A stretch of 64,000 nucleotides of DNA from Symbiodinium sp. CCMP2592. Taxonomy: Eukaryota > Sar > Dinophyceae > Suessiales > Symbiodiniaceae. A program made the translations under genes and the position numbers. Numbering within the stretch: the stretch's first letter is position 1; every line of letters begins with the position of its first letter. The stretch lies in contig CAJNDT010004879.1 of NCBI GenBank assembly GCA_905221615.1, positions 310,001 through 374,000 of the forward strand, given 5' to 3'. Positions 46,771-59,699 of the stretch are shown here, piece after piece. Below the pieces are notes generated by a model. It was not told the DNA's origin and did not search any database. It saw only the letters and a program-made list of their open reading frames with translations.

Positions 46771-49700
46771 AGCTCTCTTCTCGCTCACGGAGGGGCTGCC
46801 TTTGGCATCAATGTTGTTAGGGCCTTAGTGATTACATCCGTCCACCGGAACTGGTTCCAGTGGCGCAAACGTGAGTTGTAAGATGTGGTCAGAAGTAGAG
46901 CAGCAGGGCTCACAGCGCTCGTCGGGTGTCGACCAGCCTCGTTTTGAAGCCCATGCTCCTGGAGTTTAGTTTCATTGCATTAGCAGTGTTTGTAAGCTGG
47001 GTATTCGGATCTAGATTGTGGGCGGTGGTGAGGAGAGCCAGCAGCAAGCAAACACAGCTCGATGGCGTTACGCTCAGGATCGAGTCGTGGGTCAGGCATT
47101 GCTGGCCATGCAAGCCTTGCTTTAAAGATGACTAGACAAGCGACAAAGAAGATCCGCGACCCGAAGACTGCGTTGCTAAGCGATGGTGCATGTACGACGG
47201 GGCGAGAGGCCTCTGGTTGACCCGATGTAAGCCGGTCAGTCGAAAATAATTTGTCGAATGACACTAACTCTCGTGAAGTTCACTCAATAGAACAGTCGCT
47301 GCCAACTGTGGCGCTGAGGCCACAACGCCTTCCACCTTCGTAGACGTCATGAAGACCTCTCGCGGATGGACCAGCATTTGGGACAGGGATACGCAGCCAG
47401 GGCAATTCTCGTATCAGGGCGGAAGCCTTATGTGGACGAGCCGACAGTACGAGTGGGGCAATGGCTTGAAGATCAGCCAAAACTCAGAGGGCTACGTGAC
47501 ATCGCTCTTAGAGGATCTCCGGTTAATCTGCACATCTGCCAATTGGACATGCAATCTTTAGTAAGTGACTTGGTCATCACTTGCCTGCAGGACCAAGCGG
47601 TCATCACTCTAGCCTTGCGCGATGTTTGCCTGCATGCACCGAAAGGGCGATACGTGATCACTTACGATGGAGATGGTGAGCTGGATCTGGGCATGGATGC
47701 AACACCAGCTGCTTTCCAAAAAGGCTCCGTCTGTCATGCATGTTGTCCAGAATTGCTGCATCAAGATGCCTGCATTGGCAAAATCAGCCACCCTGGTGCG
47801 TAACTTATTCAGGCCGCATCGACGTGGATTTCGAGCCAACCTGCCGTCGTGAGTGCTGGTTTGACAAAGCTGGCTGGCCTCTCGTACCAAAAGCCATTGA
47901 TTTTGTTTGTCCAGACGCTTTGCGTATTGACTGGGATGCCGTCAGGGTGTTGCAAATCCGGGCTCAGAACCTCTGTCCCCCAAACCCGCAAATAGTAGTT
48001 GTTGGAAAGTTGTTGACAGGGGCGAGCCATGTATGAACGCTATGGTAACTGAATGCCGGGGTACCTGAATGAAACTGCAGACTAGTTATACGAACCATGC
48101 AGTGCCAGTGCAGCGAGGCTGTTTCTGTTGCGCGCATAAGCAGTGTTTCACGATCCGGGAATGTGGCAAGCCACAAGGTTAGCCTATTGCACCGACAACG
48201 GCATTGCGATTACAGTTCGTCGCTTCAATCCGCAGAATCCGCTGCGAAACATTCGAATCATTATGCCAGGCCCATTTCGAGCACCTGATGTGACTTGTGA
48301 TTTGCTTCACAAATGTTATCGGTAAGTTATCGGCGATGCAGGTTTCTTCGCGACCCACGAGCAAGAGCCCTTTCATCCCTGGTTCTTGAAAAACCTGGAG
48401 AGATTTTCAACCATTCGCTTGATGGACTGGGCGCACATCAACTCAGTGGCTATGCAGCAGAGAGTCTTCCACAACGGTAGCGGAAGGGTGAGCTTCGAAG
48501 TCCTGAAGACTCCAAGTGAAGGAGTCTTTCATCAAGCGTGCGCCGTTCAGTGCACGGTATGTTCGCTTTACATCAACAGCCACCCACGGGGGAAGCCTGC
48601 CGAGGACTGCTTCGCGGACTGGTGTTTAGCTTCATTGTTTAGCTGCGGCGTCCGAACTACTAAGCGACGGCATCTCAAGATATGAATATGAACCACAAAA
48701 CTTCAGAGCCGCAAACTGACCCTTCTCAAGGCGTTTTGAGATTTCCGCTTATTGTTCCAACATGCTCAATCCGTGTGGTGGGTTCATGCTAGAGGGTGCA
48801 GCGGGACCCATGCCGACAAGGTCCTGAAAGGAGAGGGGCGTGGCAAGCCCTAAACTACACTGCCAAACGAAGCAAAGAGGGATGGGCAGGGGCGACAAAT
48901 AGCAACCCCGAAGAGAAGCGCTGCAAACCCCTTGCACTCTATTCTTCTTCCACCAAACCTAAACTCAACCAACAAGCACGAGGTGGCACAAGCGGAAAGA
49001 CCACCGTCTCTCGCTCTAACCCGCGTCTCGATAGTTCTACCCCTTGCACATCGGGATGCAGGATCTCGGAATTGCTGTTGAAAGGGCCTGATGGGGAGCT
49101 ACTGAGCCGCTCGGCAACTAATGTTACCGAGGAAAAGGCTGCCTTGCGTCATCCTGCGTCCGTCCTTGTCTTGCGCAGGTTGCACATCGGAATACCCTCA
49201 GCTCTGTGACGGCGATCCAAACACAGATTGGGTTTCTCGGCATTTCGCCGTGAGGCACAGTACAATGCACAGACGTCGAGATATAGCTTACGCATGCCGC
49301 GAGATGCTGTCAGCTTAGACTCCACTTCCCGAAGATGGGGGCAACGATGGGGAACTAAGCGGCGTGGTCGAACTTCCAGAAGGCCGGCACATCTATCCCT
49401 GCATTGTCAGTGTTGGCACAAGGAATTGTGCACCCTTCCGTACGGAGTTACCATGCAGCGAACACACGGCCAAGGTTCATCCTTCAGCACATACATGTGG
49501 ATGACATCAGGGTGGAGCAGACGTGTTGATCCTGTGACTGGCTCGCAGCAGGACATGAAGCTTCGGCTGGCATTCGAGTTTCCGCCTGCATAAATTGAAA
49601 TGCTCCGAAGCGCGCAAAACAGGTGCGCGCAGGGCCATAGCAAAAAATTGAAATGCTCGTACACACTGGCGGACGTTGAGTGCCAAACTCTGCAGGCCGT

Positions 49701-49848
49701 CCAAGTTCATTTCCCATGCATTCACAAGGAGCGGCAGCATGCGGTACCCCGAGCAGGATACTACTGCAGCGACGGCAACAGCAACCACAACGACACTGAC
49801 ATTGTCGACAAGAGCGGTACGACGCACCAACAGCAGAAGGTACAGCAG

Positions 49849-49887
<39 letters not shown>

Positions 49888-50831
49888 CAAGAGCAAGAGC
49901 AAGAGCAAGAGCAAGAAAAAGTCAATCCAGAAGTAGGTGCCTTGACTCCCAACACCAAATCACCAGATATTTCAAGCAAAGGACGAGCTCGAGTGAGTGG
50001 TGTACATGCAAGTTGGCTTCCGACCGCCTGTTGCAGCAGCAACTTGCTCAAACGTTTTCGCTCAGGTGATGTGGCGCTTAGAGGTGTCGGACGATGGGGT
50101 CACTTGGAGCTTGGCTGACGCACGAAACACGCTGCAGCCTGTGACGTACTATCGCCGTCGCATTGCAGCCTTCGGCAGCCAGGAGGATGGGTCTGTAAAA
50201 GTCCTGACTCACACAGTCCCGCACAAGACTCTGGAATTGACATCAGACAAAAGGTTTTCAAGCATGGTCTAAAGTCTTCCCTTGGTGGACCTGCTTTGCA
50301 GTCCGACTTGCATGGCTTAGAGAGAGGAAGTGTTCTGCATTGGTCGATTTGCAGGAGGATTCTTGGTATCCTCTCCGGAGGCCAGATGACCTGTGGCAAT
50401 GGGCCGACGGGGCCTCAGTCGGATTGTTGTCTTCCATTTCTCGGTCTCTCCAACATCTCTTTTCGTCTCTCCCGCTGAAATAGGTAACCACGTGTCTGTA
50501 CATAGTATCTTGTCTCTAAATCTGAATACTCTAAAGCAAAGCGATAAGTGAACAATACGTCAGCAAGAAGCAAAAAAGAAAATACACGAGTAACTAGATA
50601 AGTCAGGAGACATGGACCTGCATGTATGTATTTATGTATGTATGTATGTATGTATGTACGTATTTGAATGCGTTTGTTTGTCCGTCCGTCTTTCTGTCTA
50701 TCCATGTGTCCGTCCGTACGTATGTTTGCATGTGTGCACGTACAGTATGCATGCATTGTCGGACGTACGTATGCATGTATGTACTTATGTGTAAGTACTC
50801 GTATGTGCACAAAGGTGTATGCAAGTGTGTG

Positions 50832-50872
<41 letters not shown>

Positions 50873-52882
50873 GTGCATGTGTATGTACATGTGGTGTATG
50901 TATGTATGTACGTATGTATGTATGTATGTACATGTACGTACATGCGTTCCTGCCTGCCAAGCCTGCCGAGCCTGTCTGCCCTTCTGTCTGCCTGCCTGCC
51001 TGTCTGTCTGTCTGTCTGTCTGGCAGGTAGGCAGGCAGGCATGCGGCATGTCAGGTGGGTAGATAGGAATCTGCATAGCATATATTTTGTATATACATGT
51101 ATGTACATATATACATACATGCATATATTTATTGGGCTTGTTTTTGTTAATAGTTATGCTGATGTTTACAGTTGAATGCTCACGAGCATGGTAGCACTGC
51201 CCGTACGAGGATCGCTCTCTTCCCAGTCATCGATCGCAAGTGACAGGCCCTGTGGCCTTGGAATACCAGGTCCGGGAGTCTGGTATTTCTTCAGACTCCG
51301 CTCAGATCTGCTTTGGAGTATAGCTCTTGCCAGGCACTGCTAGTGAACACATTGGGAGCATCTCCATGGGATGCTCGGCTGCACTCATTTTGTTCAAGAC
51401 AAGCACGCTGCTTCTGGGTGCTCATGCAGCGGCAGATTGCACCAATTCAGGTGACCGTCCACCACCTTGCATCAGACGACTATGTCCGCCAAGAAGCAAC
51501 ATTTTGGCTGGCCAATCTACGCCCAGATGTCCAGGTTTACGTAGAACACAGCAACGAAGTCTGGAACCCGCTGTTTCCACAAGGTCGGTATGCCACAGAG
51601 AAGGCGCTGCTGACGAACAGGGCGCCTAAACGAGTTGCTGTGAGTGTCGACTCGTCTTTCGTCGTCATGCATGCTAGACTTCTCCCAACATCTAGCTGCT
51701 CTGTTGGCGTACTGTCAGTATCTTGCCACAGTGGAAACCTTGACCCCTGAGGGTGTGGCGCTTGGACTCGTGGATTCAACATGCAGAACGTCCGAGCTTC
51801 ACTGCGCTCGCGTAAGATACAATGCAACTTGCCATGTTGAGACTGCATGAGAGGGAGAGTGTCGTGACCCCTCGCACAGCAGCAGACAACGAGGCCTACC
51901 GCTCCAAGCAGATCTTTGACATCTGGGCTGATGTTTGGGCGAGCCAGCGGAGCCGAGTGAAATTCGTCCTATCGACTCAAGCAGTCTCCAAGAAGCAAGC
52001 ATAAGCCTGAACCAGCTGCAGTGGTAGGCTGCTTTTCCACATCTTTGTCGTTCAAGGTTTGGGCTGACGTTACCCGTGATCTCTTCTCACAAAACAATGC
52101 TGCCGGAGCAGACCTGCTGGGCATCACTGGTTATATGAGCCCTACAGGCCAACATCATAGCATGATTTCGCACATGTCAAGCTCAGATCAACTAGCATAA
52201 AGCACGACAAGAATATTTCAGCTTGGCGTTCCAGCAGCTGCAGGTGGCATTGACCAGTCCTACTCTGCCCGCACTCCTGCTGAAGTCATCAGGCTGTTCA
52301 CGGAGGGCAAGGAAAATGCACGGTCCTACCTGCGAGCACAGAAAGCCCTGGCGGAAGAAGCTGGACTAGGCAATGCGGTAAAGCAGACAGAACGGCTCAG
52401 TTTTGGAGGGGCATCGCACTGAGAGGCCTCGCCTTCTACGAGGGCGGAGTCGGCCTTGTTGAGGACGGGACCATCGAGACGGGCCAGGCGCGGGTGCGCA
52501 CGCGCGCGTGTCGCTGTTGTAAAACACGGGGTGGCCCTCTCCGTTGCCCTTGGCCTCGGGCCTATGCAGGCGATTGGCTCCATCACTGAGCTGCTGATGG
52601 CCACAGGCCGCTCCCCAGACTTTCAGGGAGCAGTGGAAGCGTGGCTGGACATGTTCCGGGAGGACGAAACACTGGGATCAAAAAGCTGAGCAAGAGATCT
52701 GTGGAAGCTTCTGGAAGTCTGCCCCTGCCTTGACAAAACAGGAGGTTGGAGACTCTTCTCTCTTCATGTACTTCGTCGACACTGGCTTTTGGTCCAAGTA
52801 CGGACAGTGGGGCAACCGTGAGTACTACGACGCCGCGACGGCCACCTCTCCAGCTGCAGCAGCTGCGCTTCCCTCGTGCTGA
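46770..52882 (+). CDS. GH-like mosaic, module 3 with discoidin-like segment
   Basis: Order of segments: FVDVMKTSRGWTSIWD (47337-47385), YVITYDGDGELDLGMDA (47650-47700), QNPLRNIRIIMPG (about 48235-48275), EQEPFHPWFLKNLERF with RLMDWAHINS (48360-48440). A discoidin (F5/8C)-like insert follows: ISELLLKGPDGELLSRSATN (49060-49125), DGDPNTDWV (49208-49235) and WRLEVSDDGVTWSLADA (50070-50122). The unit resumes with HHLASDDYVRQEATFWLA (51460-51520), VYVEHSNEVWNPLF (51533-51575), RSKQIFDIWADVW (51900-51940), GADLLGITGYM (52105-52137), ARTPAEVIRLFTEG (52268-52310), FYEGGVGLVEDG (52432-52470) and VDTGFWSKYGQWGNREYYD (52776-52832). Both candidate catalytic Glu (SNEVW, YEGG) are kept, so this copy could be active. 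Large introns carry a CAG array and a TATG/CTGT microsatellite. Likely continuous with modules 1 and 2, but a tandem gene array is the alternative. Confidence 0.72.
49836..49919 (+). repeat. CAG/CAA array (polyglutamine-coding if translated)
   Basis: About 84 bp of CAGCAA and CAG units passing into GAGCAA. It lies between the two halves of the discoidin-like segment, so it is probably intronic. If retained, it would add a Gln then Gln-Glu tract. Confidence 0.9.
50620..51130. repeat. Compound TATG / TA / CTGT microsatellite in an intron
   Basis: Successive blocks are TATG (50625-50660), TA (50838-50868), TATG again (50895-50935), CTGCCTG and CTGT (50945-51020), then a TACAT-rich end. The Tyr-, Cys- and Leu-rich frames here are artefacts. 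It lies inside an intron of module 3. Confidence 0.95.
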
Positions 52883-52889
52883 TACAATC

Positions 52890-54852
52890 TGACACCTGCA
52901 GCTTTAGTTCAACGGGTCAATGATGGTAGTAGCGCTGCAAGTGCATCTTTGCCGCCTGAGGTGCATTCCTTCCTGGACAGGCTTGCAGGGAGCCGCCCAG
53001 CCTGTGTTGCTGCCAACTCCGCGGGCAGAGGTCCGCAGCGACAGGGATGCATTTGCATTTAGTCATGTCCTGTTCACGAATGTCTTGTCGCTCCCCAAGG
53101 TCTTCCACCTGACAGCTTCCTTGGGCCGCCCGCTGTCTGGCAGCCGCAACAAGGAAGTCGCTGCATCGGCAACTTGCTACGGCTTCCCACGACCAACAGC
53201 GCACGCCGGAACATGCCGGAACCACGATTAGCGTCAAGCAAACTGTGACTGCTGACAGTTCAACAGAGCCTTCTCAACACATTACCGTCACGCCGTACAG
53301 CTGGCTTTCTTGCAGGAGCTATGCTTGTGAGAGGCAAGCGCTATACAGTCACCTGGGGCGATGCAGAGCGTTTGCCAGCTGGGCTTGTTTTGGACTTGGG
53401 CTTAGTTGGAGTGTCAAGTTGTTGATTGTAAGCTGTCATCGATAGTAAGGCTATGCAGGTTCGTCAAGGGTTTCTCAGCACCATCTCGTCCAGGACTTCC
53501 ACCTCTGGCAACGAAGCTCCTGTCCAGGAGAAGCCTCAAAGGAGCCTGTTCACTTAGGCGCTGCCTCAGAATACGAGCCGCGATTCTTTGACCTTTGCTC
53601 ACGGAACGCTCTCCTGGTGGCAGGCTCGCAAAATGCTTTGACCGGCACGTTCTCCTGGCAAGTCCCGACTGGTTTGGAGGCCGCCTTCTGACGTGTCAAG
53701 CGAAAAGCCGGTGTGCTTGAGTTTGTGTCTTTGAGGCAGGCGAGGAGTACTTCGTTGAGTTGCGGCCGCGGGCTCCAGCTGCCATGCCGAGCAACTACAG
53801 TGCTTTGTTCTCTGTAATCGCAGAGACGCTCGGTGACACATGTGGCTGTCTTCGAGGGTCCTGTCATGTTCTTCAACCTGCAACCTGACTACTGACTTTG
53901 TCATCGGTAACCTACTGAGCAGATCGGTAGGGCAACCACGGTACAACAGCAAAATTAGATGAAAGATGATGAAAGCAATTAAATTTAGTGTCAGCTCAGC
54001 CTTGCGAGGGCAGACGCCCCTGCGACCTACCTCCTCTATGTTGAGAACGACGTGGATTTGCTATCTGCTTTCCATCGTGACTGCAAGAAAGGGGACTGGG
54101 CCGTTGCTCCGTCCTTCAGAATCCAGTCATGTGTATTCAGCTCTGCCGAGGGTTGCCGGCAGTACCGTACATCAAGGCAACACACTGGGCCTCCTCCGTA
54201 TTTGCACGGCTCCTTCCTTCCAGTGAAGGACTGCACGTTGCACGTGGTGGGCCTGAGACAAACGCTAAGGCTGGAGGGCCTGACTCGAGGATTCGACTTG
54301 TCTTCGGAAGATTCATTGGCACGAGCGGTTGCGAACGCATCGCTGCTCCCAGCTGGCGCGATTTCCATTTCTGTGGTTGGAGGAGAGTCAGGCCGGCGAC
54401 TTGCTGAAACAACCGGTGCGATCACGCTGGAGGTCGGCATGTCCTCAGATGATGCCAGCGTCGGTTCTGCGGCTGTGGGGCTGTCGACGCTGGGTGGCAA
54501 CTCGCCTTTCCTGTCTGAGCTTGCAGCGGCGCTGGGGGAAGACAGCATCAGCATCGGCGTTGTGGGCAACCTGTCGGCCGTGGACGGCTCTTCTGAAGAA
54601 CTTGCAGCGCAATTCGTTGCGCAAACTACCAGCACCACAGCTGGCATTACGAGCTCCGCTGCTGATCGAAATGTATCTACGCCGCCGGGATTCAGATGGA
54701 CAGACATATACTTATCTGTCAGAAGGAGCGCATTGACATGGTCCTTCGTAGTCCCATGCCCGAGCGTCCCGCACCGACCCAGAGACCGGTGCAAGACCTG
54801 TTTTTGTGTAGGTCCCAAACTTGCCACCCTTTGCGCAACAAAACGCCCCTGA
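52890..54852 (+). CDS. Mosaic locus C-terminal region with SEA-like repeat domain
   Basis: After module 3 the reading continues in new exons. Around 53738-53860 the frame gives EEYFVELRPRAPAAMPSNYS. From about 54018 to 54852 a long frame gives ATYLLYVENDVDLLSAFHRD, then two related segments: LSSEDSLARAVANASLLPAGAISISVV with GRRLAE (54298-54410), and FLSELAAALGEDSISIGVVGNL with SSEELAAQF (about 54510-54620). The pattern of an acidic helix, then a beta strand, then an Arg-Arg-Leu step resembles repeated domains I recall from dinoflagellate surface proteins. Function unknown. The frame ends at the stop at 54850-54852. Whether this is the end of the mosaic gene or a separate gene is not decided. 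Confidence 0.5.
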
Positions 54853-54950
54853 ATCTTCATACATCCTCGTAAGATTCTGTCTGAGTTACAGTCGCATGAT
54901 GTTGCCCAGGACTCCAAAAGCAATCTCGCCCAGGAACTGTTTTTATATCC

Positions 54951-54965
54951 GGGGGGGGGGGGGGG
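54951..54965. repeat. G15 homopolymer
   Basis: Fifteen G follow TTTTATATCC about 100 bp after the stop of the mosaic frame. It is the counterpart in length of the C15 run at 1491-1505, but no foldback arms were found beside it. Confidence 0.95.
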
Positions 54966-54969
54966 TGAA

Positions 54970-57450
54970 TAAATCGGGGAGGCAGTTGGGGCTTGAGATA
55001 CCAAGAGCTTCTTGAGGTCGGAAGACCCGGCGGGAGAGGGACCACCTCAGCACAGATTGGCTCTAAAGTGCTGTGCTCAGTGTTCCATTGCTTCCGAGCT
55101 GAGGACGACCAGCTTAGAGTCAGGGCCACTTGGCATCTGCTTGGCATTGCGGAAACTAAGCATGTGGTGCTTTGTCCAAGTGTGCCGTGCCAACCTGTAG
55201 AAATGCTGGCCCTCAGCCCAGGACTTCCAGCATTGCCAGCGCGACACTGTTGGCAAGACTTCCCGTGACTATATTTGCGATTGCACTGGCAGGTGTGCGG
55301 AGAAGCTGTTTCTGCGGGTGGCCTGTTGATGCATAATATACATAATGGGTTGCGCGCTTCGCAACTTCAAGGCACCCCCTAGAAGGCTTGGCCAAAGTTC
55401 TTCTGCACCGCATCCCTGCTCGAGGTGCCTTCCAGTCCAGTCGAGCAATTTGAGTTTGTACGTGCAGTAGCATAGTAGCTCGAGCTCATGTTCACATGTC
55501 GCATTGGCAAAGCCTTTGGCGACTCTCAGCTAATGGTTCAACGCTTCAGATAGCGGATAAAGCATGTCCCTGAAACAAGCCACATAGTGCTTGGATGCAG
55601 GAAGTGCTTCACAGTTTGAAACTTGCAGAGGCTTGTTTTGTTTGAGCCGTCCTGCAGAAGCAAGACGACTGGCTGCAGCCAACAAGTTTGCGCCCGACAC
55701 GTCGCCTGGAACCTCTGCTCACTCGCATTGCTGCTGCAAAAAGGCGACCTCGACAGTCTGATCAGGCTTGCTAGCCGCTAGCCGTGACTAGCCTCTTGCA
55801 GGGTGTGTTTAGCCACACACAGACTTTACAATCAGAGCACATACAGACCAGCAGCACCCTCCTGGACACAGGCGAATTCGTATACGGGTGAGTTGTTGTG
55901 TTTCGTGAGGGTAGACCTATGCAGAAAGCAAGGCCGGTATGCAGAAAGCAAGATCGGTAGGCATGCATGCATTCACACAGAACGAACATGAACAAACAAC
56001 CACTCTGTAATAAAGTTGTGCATACAGTCATACAGTGTATAGCTGCACCCGTACACACACAATGACAGGTATACGGTATACCTTCATCGTACACATATCG
56101 AGGTGCAAAGTACCGGCATAGATGTACATGCTCTTTTGCTTTCGCGCTCGAAGGCGCTGATTCGAGGTCGGATGCAGCCTATCATAACATGCGCATAATT
56201 AAATGCTTGCGAAACTCAGACGGGGGCGGAAGGTACTCTGTGACTCCTGCGGACCGGCCAGCACAGAAATCAGCCCTACCTAGAGCTTGGTCCCACGGCC
56301 CTGGCGAAGGAGAACAGCCAAGGAGATTTGCCCGGCCGACTGAAGGATCGAAAAAGCCGTCTCCATGACCAGCACTCAACACAAAGTCCCCCATGAATCA
56401 CCACGAATGGGCAAAAACGAAGCACTGGGCTTCAACAGGATATGTGTGAGCGCGCCTTGGAATAGAACATCCTTAGCCAACATGGCAAGCAGCTCGGAGC
56501 CAAACAGGATGATCCTGGCCACTGGCAGCTCAACGAAGGCCAACTCGGAGAAGGGCATGGCACCAGATTCCCATAGAACTCGGAAGGGTTAGTTAAAACT
56601 CCGTCCAGCAGCATAGGATGCAGCGAAGGCTATCCAAAGCCGGATCCTGTTGCAATCACACAGTGGGGCACATGCATACCCAGACCACTCTCGCGGGCAA
56701 AGTTACTGAAGATCTAGCCAGCGAATGTGATGTGTTCCGAAGGCTCTTGTCCGTGGGGTCGAAGATCGTGCGGCACTGACTTGTCGTGTGCCACATCCCT
56801 CGTGGCGCTCATGTCGGCCTCTGTTGCCAAACACTGCTGACAAAGAGGCTCCCATATCCGTTGCTACTGCGCGGCGAAGCCAATGTGATCATGCAGCTCC
56901 GTGAAAAGCGACCGCTCACATCGGTCGCTGATAACAAGGTCATCCGGACGTTGCTGGCCGCTGTCCCTCTGCTCGGCGCTAAGCGTATTCCCGTACGGGC
57001 CTTCGCAAAGCACTGTCACCCTCCGACCTCATGCAGAGAGCCCCTCATCATCACACACATTCAATGGTCCGCACTCCCACTCCACATCAAGAGCCTGATT
57101 CGCACACAACCGTCGTAACATTCAGAAACCTTTCGTCAGCGCCGACCACCGCATGGTGACAGCAATACTCCCAACACCTATCTCTGGCAGGGCCCGTATG
57201 CCCGCGATCTATCAAACCCGTGCCATCCAGGTCGAACCACCCTTCAACTTGATCCGGGTACCGTCCGCAATGGCAAAAATCAATCAAAGTGGGTAGTGCA
57301 GACCTTCCGCTCGCCACCTTGTCATAGGAGGGCCACTGCCGCACGTTCTGCACCTCTACTCTTTGACGGCGTACCGTTTGCCACGCCCCATGGCAAACAA
57401 GGTACTGGGGGCTCTACGAGAGTCAGTCCCAGCTACTGGCGATTCGGGCC
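54970..57450. other. No gene identified
   Basis: Frames near 56786-57118 (+) and 56376-56614 (-) are open without a family signature. Short CA-rich stretches occur near 55815-55850 and 56050. Nothing else can be supported. Confidence 0.4.
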
Positions 57451-57609
57451 CCTACATGTATATATATATATATATAATATACTCTTGCAATATGATATAT
57501 CATACATGATATAGCACAATGTATCCCAATACAATGCTTGACCATATTGGCCAACATAGTACAAGAAGTTTCACTGCATTACAAACAAGGTCAAGCCGGG
57601 AACCCAAAA

Positions 57610-58003
57610 GCCAGACCCTCCAGAGCTCCCCACCCGTCCGCGTCTTCGTCCAGCCGTGTCCTCCCGCGAACGCTCGACACCCAGAGCTCCCCACCCTTCC
57701 CCGTCCACGGCCGCGTCCTCCAACGAATGCTCCATATCTGGAGCTCCCCCAATCGTCCCCGTCCACGTCCCTCCCCAACGCTCGGCACCCCCACCCGTCC
57801 CCATCCGCGCTCGCGTCCTCCCGCGAACCCACGAACGCTCGCCACTCAGAGCTCCCCACCCACCCGTCCCCGTCCGCGGCCGCATCCTCCCGTGAACGCT
57901 CACACCCAGAGCTCCCCACCCGTCCCCGTCCGCGGCCGCGTCCTCCCGCGAACGCTCGGCACCCAGAGCTCCCTGTCTGCGGCCGCGTCCTCCCGCGAAC
58001 AAA
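57610..58003. repeat. GC-rich minisatellite, units of about 50-60 bp
   Basis: About seven variable units share the core CCAGAGCTCCCCACCCGTCC followed by GTCCGCGGCCGCGTCCTCCC and GCGAACGCTCG. Cores begin near 57620, 57680, 57737, 57855, 57906 and 57964. The unit contains the palindromes GAGCTC and GCGGCCGC. It is sharply GC-rich inside AT-rich flanks. The Pro/Arg-rich frames in it are repeat artefacts. Confidence 0.92.
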
Positions 58004-59690
58004 TTATACTACAATGCAATAAAACACAATACCTAACATGATGCATCAAGATATCGCACGACATAATATAACAGGCTAAGCTTATGAACACTTATAACGT
58101 GATATTATATGATATAACCCGATATCATATTACCCATCAGATCAACCATCGTATCACAGGTATGATATATCATATAAAACTCTAGTATAGTACACTAGAA
58201 CATGATATTGAATGACGTTCATATCTCCTTATATCAGTCTAGTATAACCTATAATGTGATACAGTGCAATATACTATACTGGCCAATTTCCAGCGACGTC
58301 ACCCGAAAACCGTCACCCTCCCTCGGCTCCCTTCCAGAAGCCCAAAGAACCCAACGCGAGCCTGGTTCACATGAAAGTTTTGGCTTGACAAGTCAAAAAG
58401 CCGCAAACGAGCCTGTTTCAAAGGAACAGGTTTGTTTCCGTGCTACAACTAGCTTGTTTCAATGAAACAGGTCTAGTTGGATTCAAGATTGTTTAAGTAG
58501 CGACCCAGCCCGATTCGACCTGCCTTCGAATTGGAGAATGAAATTATTTTAAATTGGGCATCAATCAACACATGATGGGATAAGATGGCACAATACAACA
58601 GAATGTAGTGCAGTCTCATGCAACACAGCATAATCTACTATACACTCCTAACACAAGGTAACACAACATAGTTATAGAATGACACCCAATGCTACGGTAT
58701 AACCACACAGCGGTATAACATAGTCTATTATAAGAAATAACATAACATGACCTAACAAAACATAGCATAATGTCATCATACTGAGTTTCAACAAGACATA
58801 CCAGAATAGACGTATTATGTGGTGCTGCAGGATTTTGAATCATACTGCTACAATAAGTAGCACCTCAAAGCCAAGTGTGACATAGCACAATGCATCTCAG
58901 CATAACATCATGAACTACAATGTGCCAAATCGTATTTCATCTTGCAAATACATGGTACTACATTACTATACGATGTAGTACTGTATGACTTATAATGCAA
59001 TACAATAAGAATGTTAATATATTGCAATACCATGTAACATGACAGAGGATGGAACACACATGTCTAGATATATATACGCACATGCATATCGCAGTGTAAT
59101 ATAACATACGACATCCCTCACAGAACACAAATGATGTAGTACAACATATCATAGCACAACATGGTACCAATAAAGCTGGAAATAATGTACTATTCTGAGG
59201 TTTGATACAATTCTGGACATCGTACTATACCGTACAGTACAATGCAACATGCTATGACACAGCATGGTATAATACTGTATACAATATATGAAAGTAGTTC
59301 ACACCACTGCATATCAGACAGTAAGATTTAACATCATTTAGTAAGTTATAGTACCATGCAAAATCACACACAAAATCTCAACATAACCGGCCACACAAAT
59401 TCAATGTGGGATAACGAAGTAAAGTATAGTGTAGTATATTGTAATATATTGTCGTACGATCACTATAGCACAGACATGATTCATCATAGCTTCATCTAGC
59501 GTACTACACTTTAATGTACTATGATACAACGCAGTAGAGTAGAATAGAATAGGAAGAAGCGCAGTACAATATACCGTAACATACATGCTGTGTGTAATGA
59601 ATGGTACATGTGCAGCCGGAAAGTGGCACAAACAGGCGGACACGGATTCTACTCTTTTGGCAAGCAGTGCATTAACATTAGGGGGGTGCA
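58004..59690. other. AT-rich low-complexity region
   Basis: Dominated by ATACAA, ATATCATA, AACATA and TATAAT words with no long frame and no fixed period. It continues the AT-rich DNA at 57455-57600 and interrupts gene-like composition from about 57.4 to 59.7 kb. An imperfect repeat of GAAACAGG and CCTGTTTC words occurs at 58410-58475. Confidence 0.7.
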
Positions 59691-59699
59691 TCTGGTGCT

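Noticed and set aside
50415-51175. Tyr/His/Ile- and Cys/Val-rich frames
   Set aside because: Products of the TATG, TA and CTGT repeats inside an intron.
57500-58041. Pro/Arg-rich and Gly/Arg-rich frames on both strands
   Set aside because: Products of the GC-rich minisatellite.
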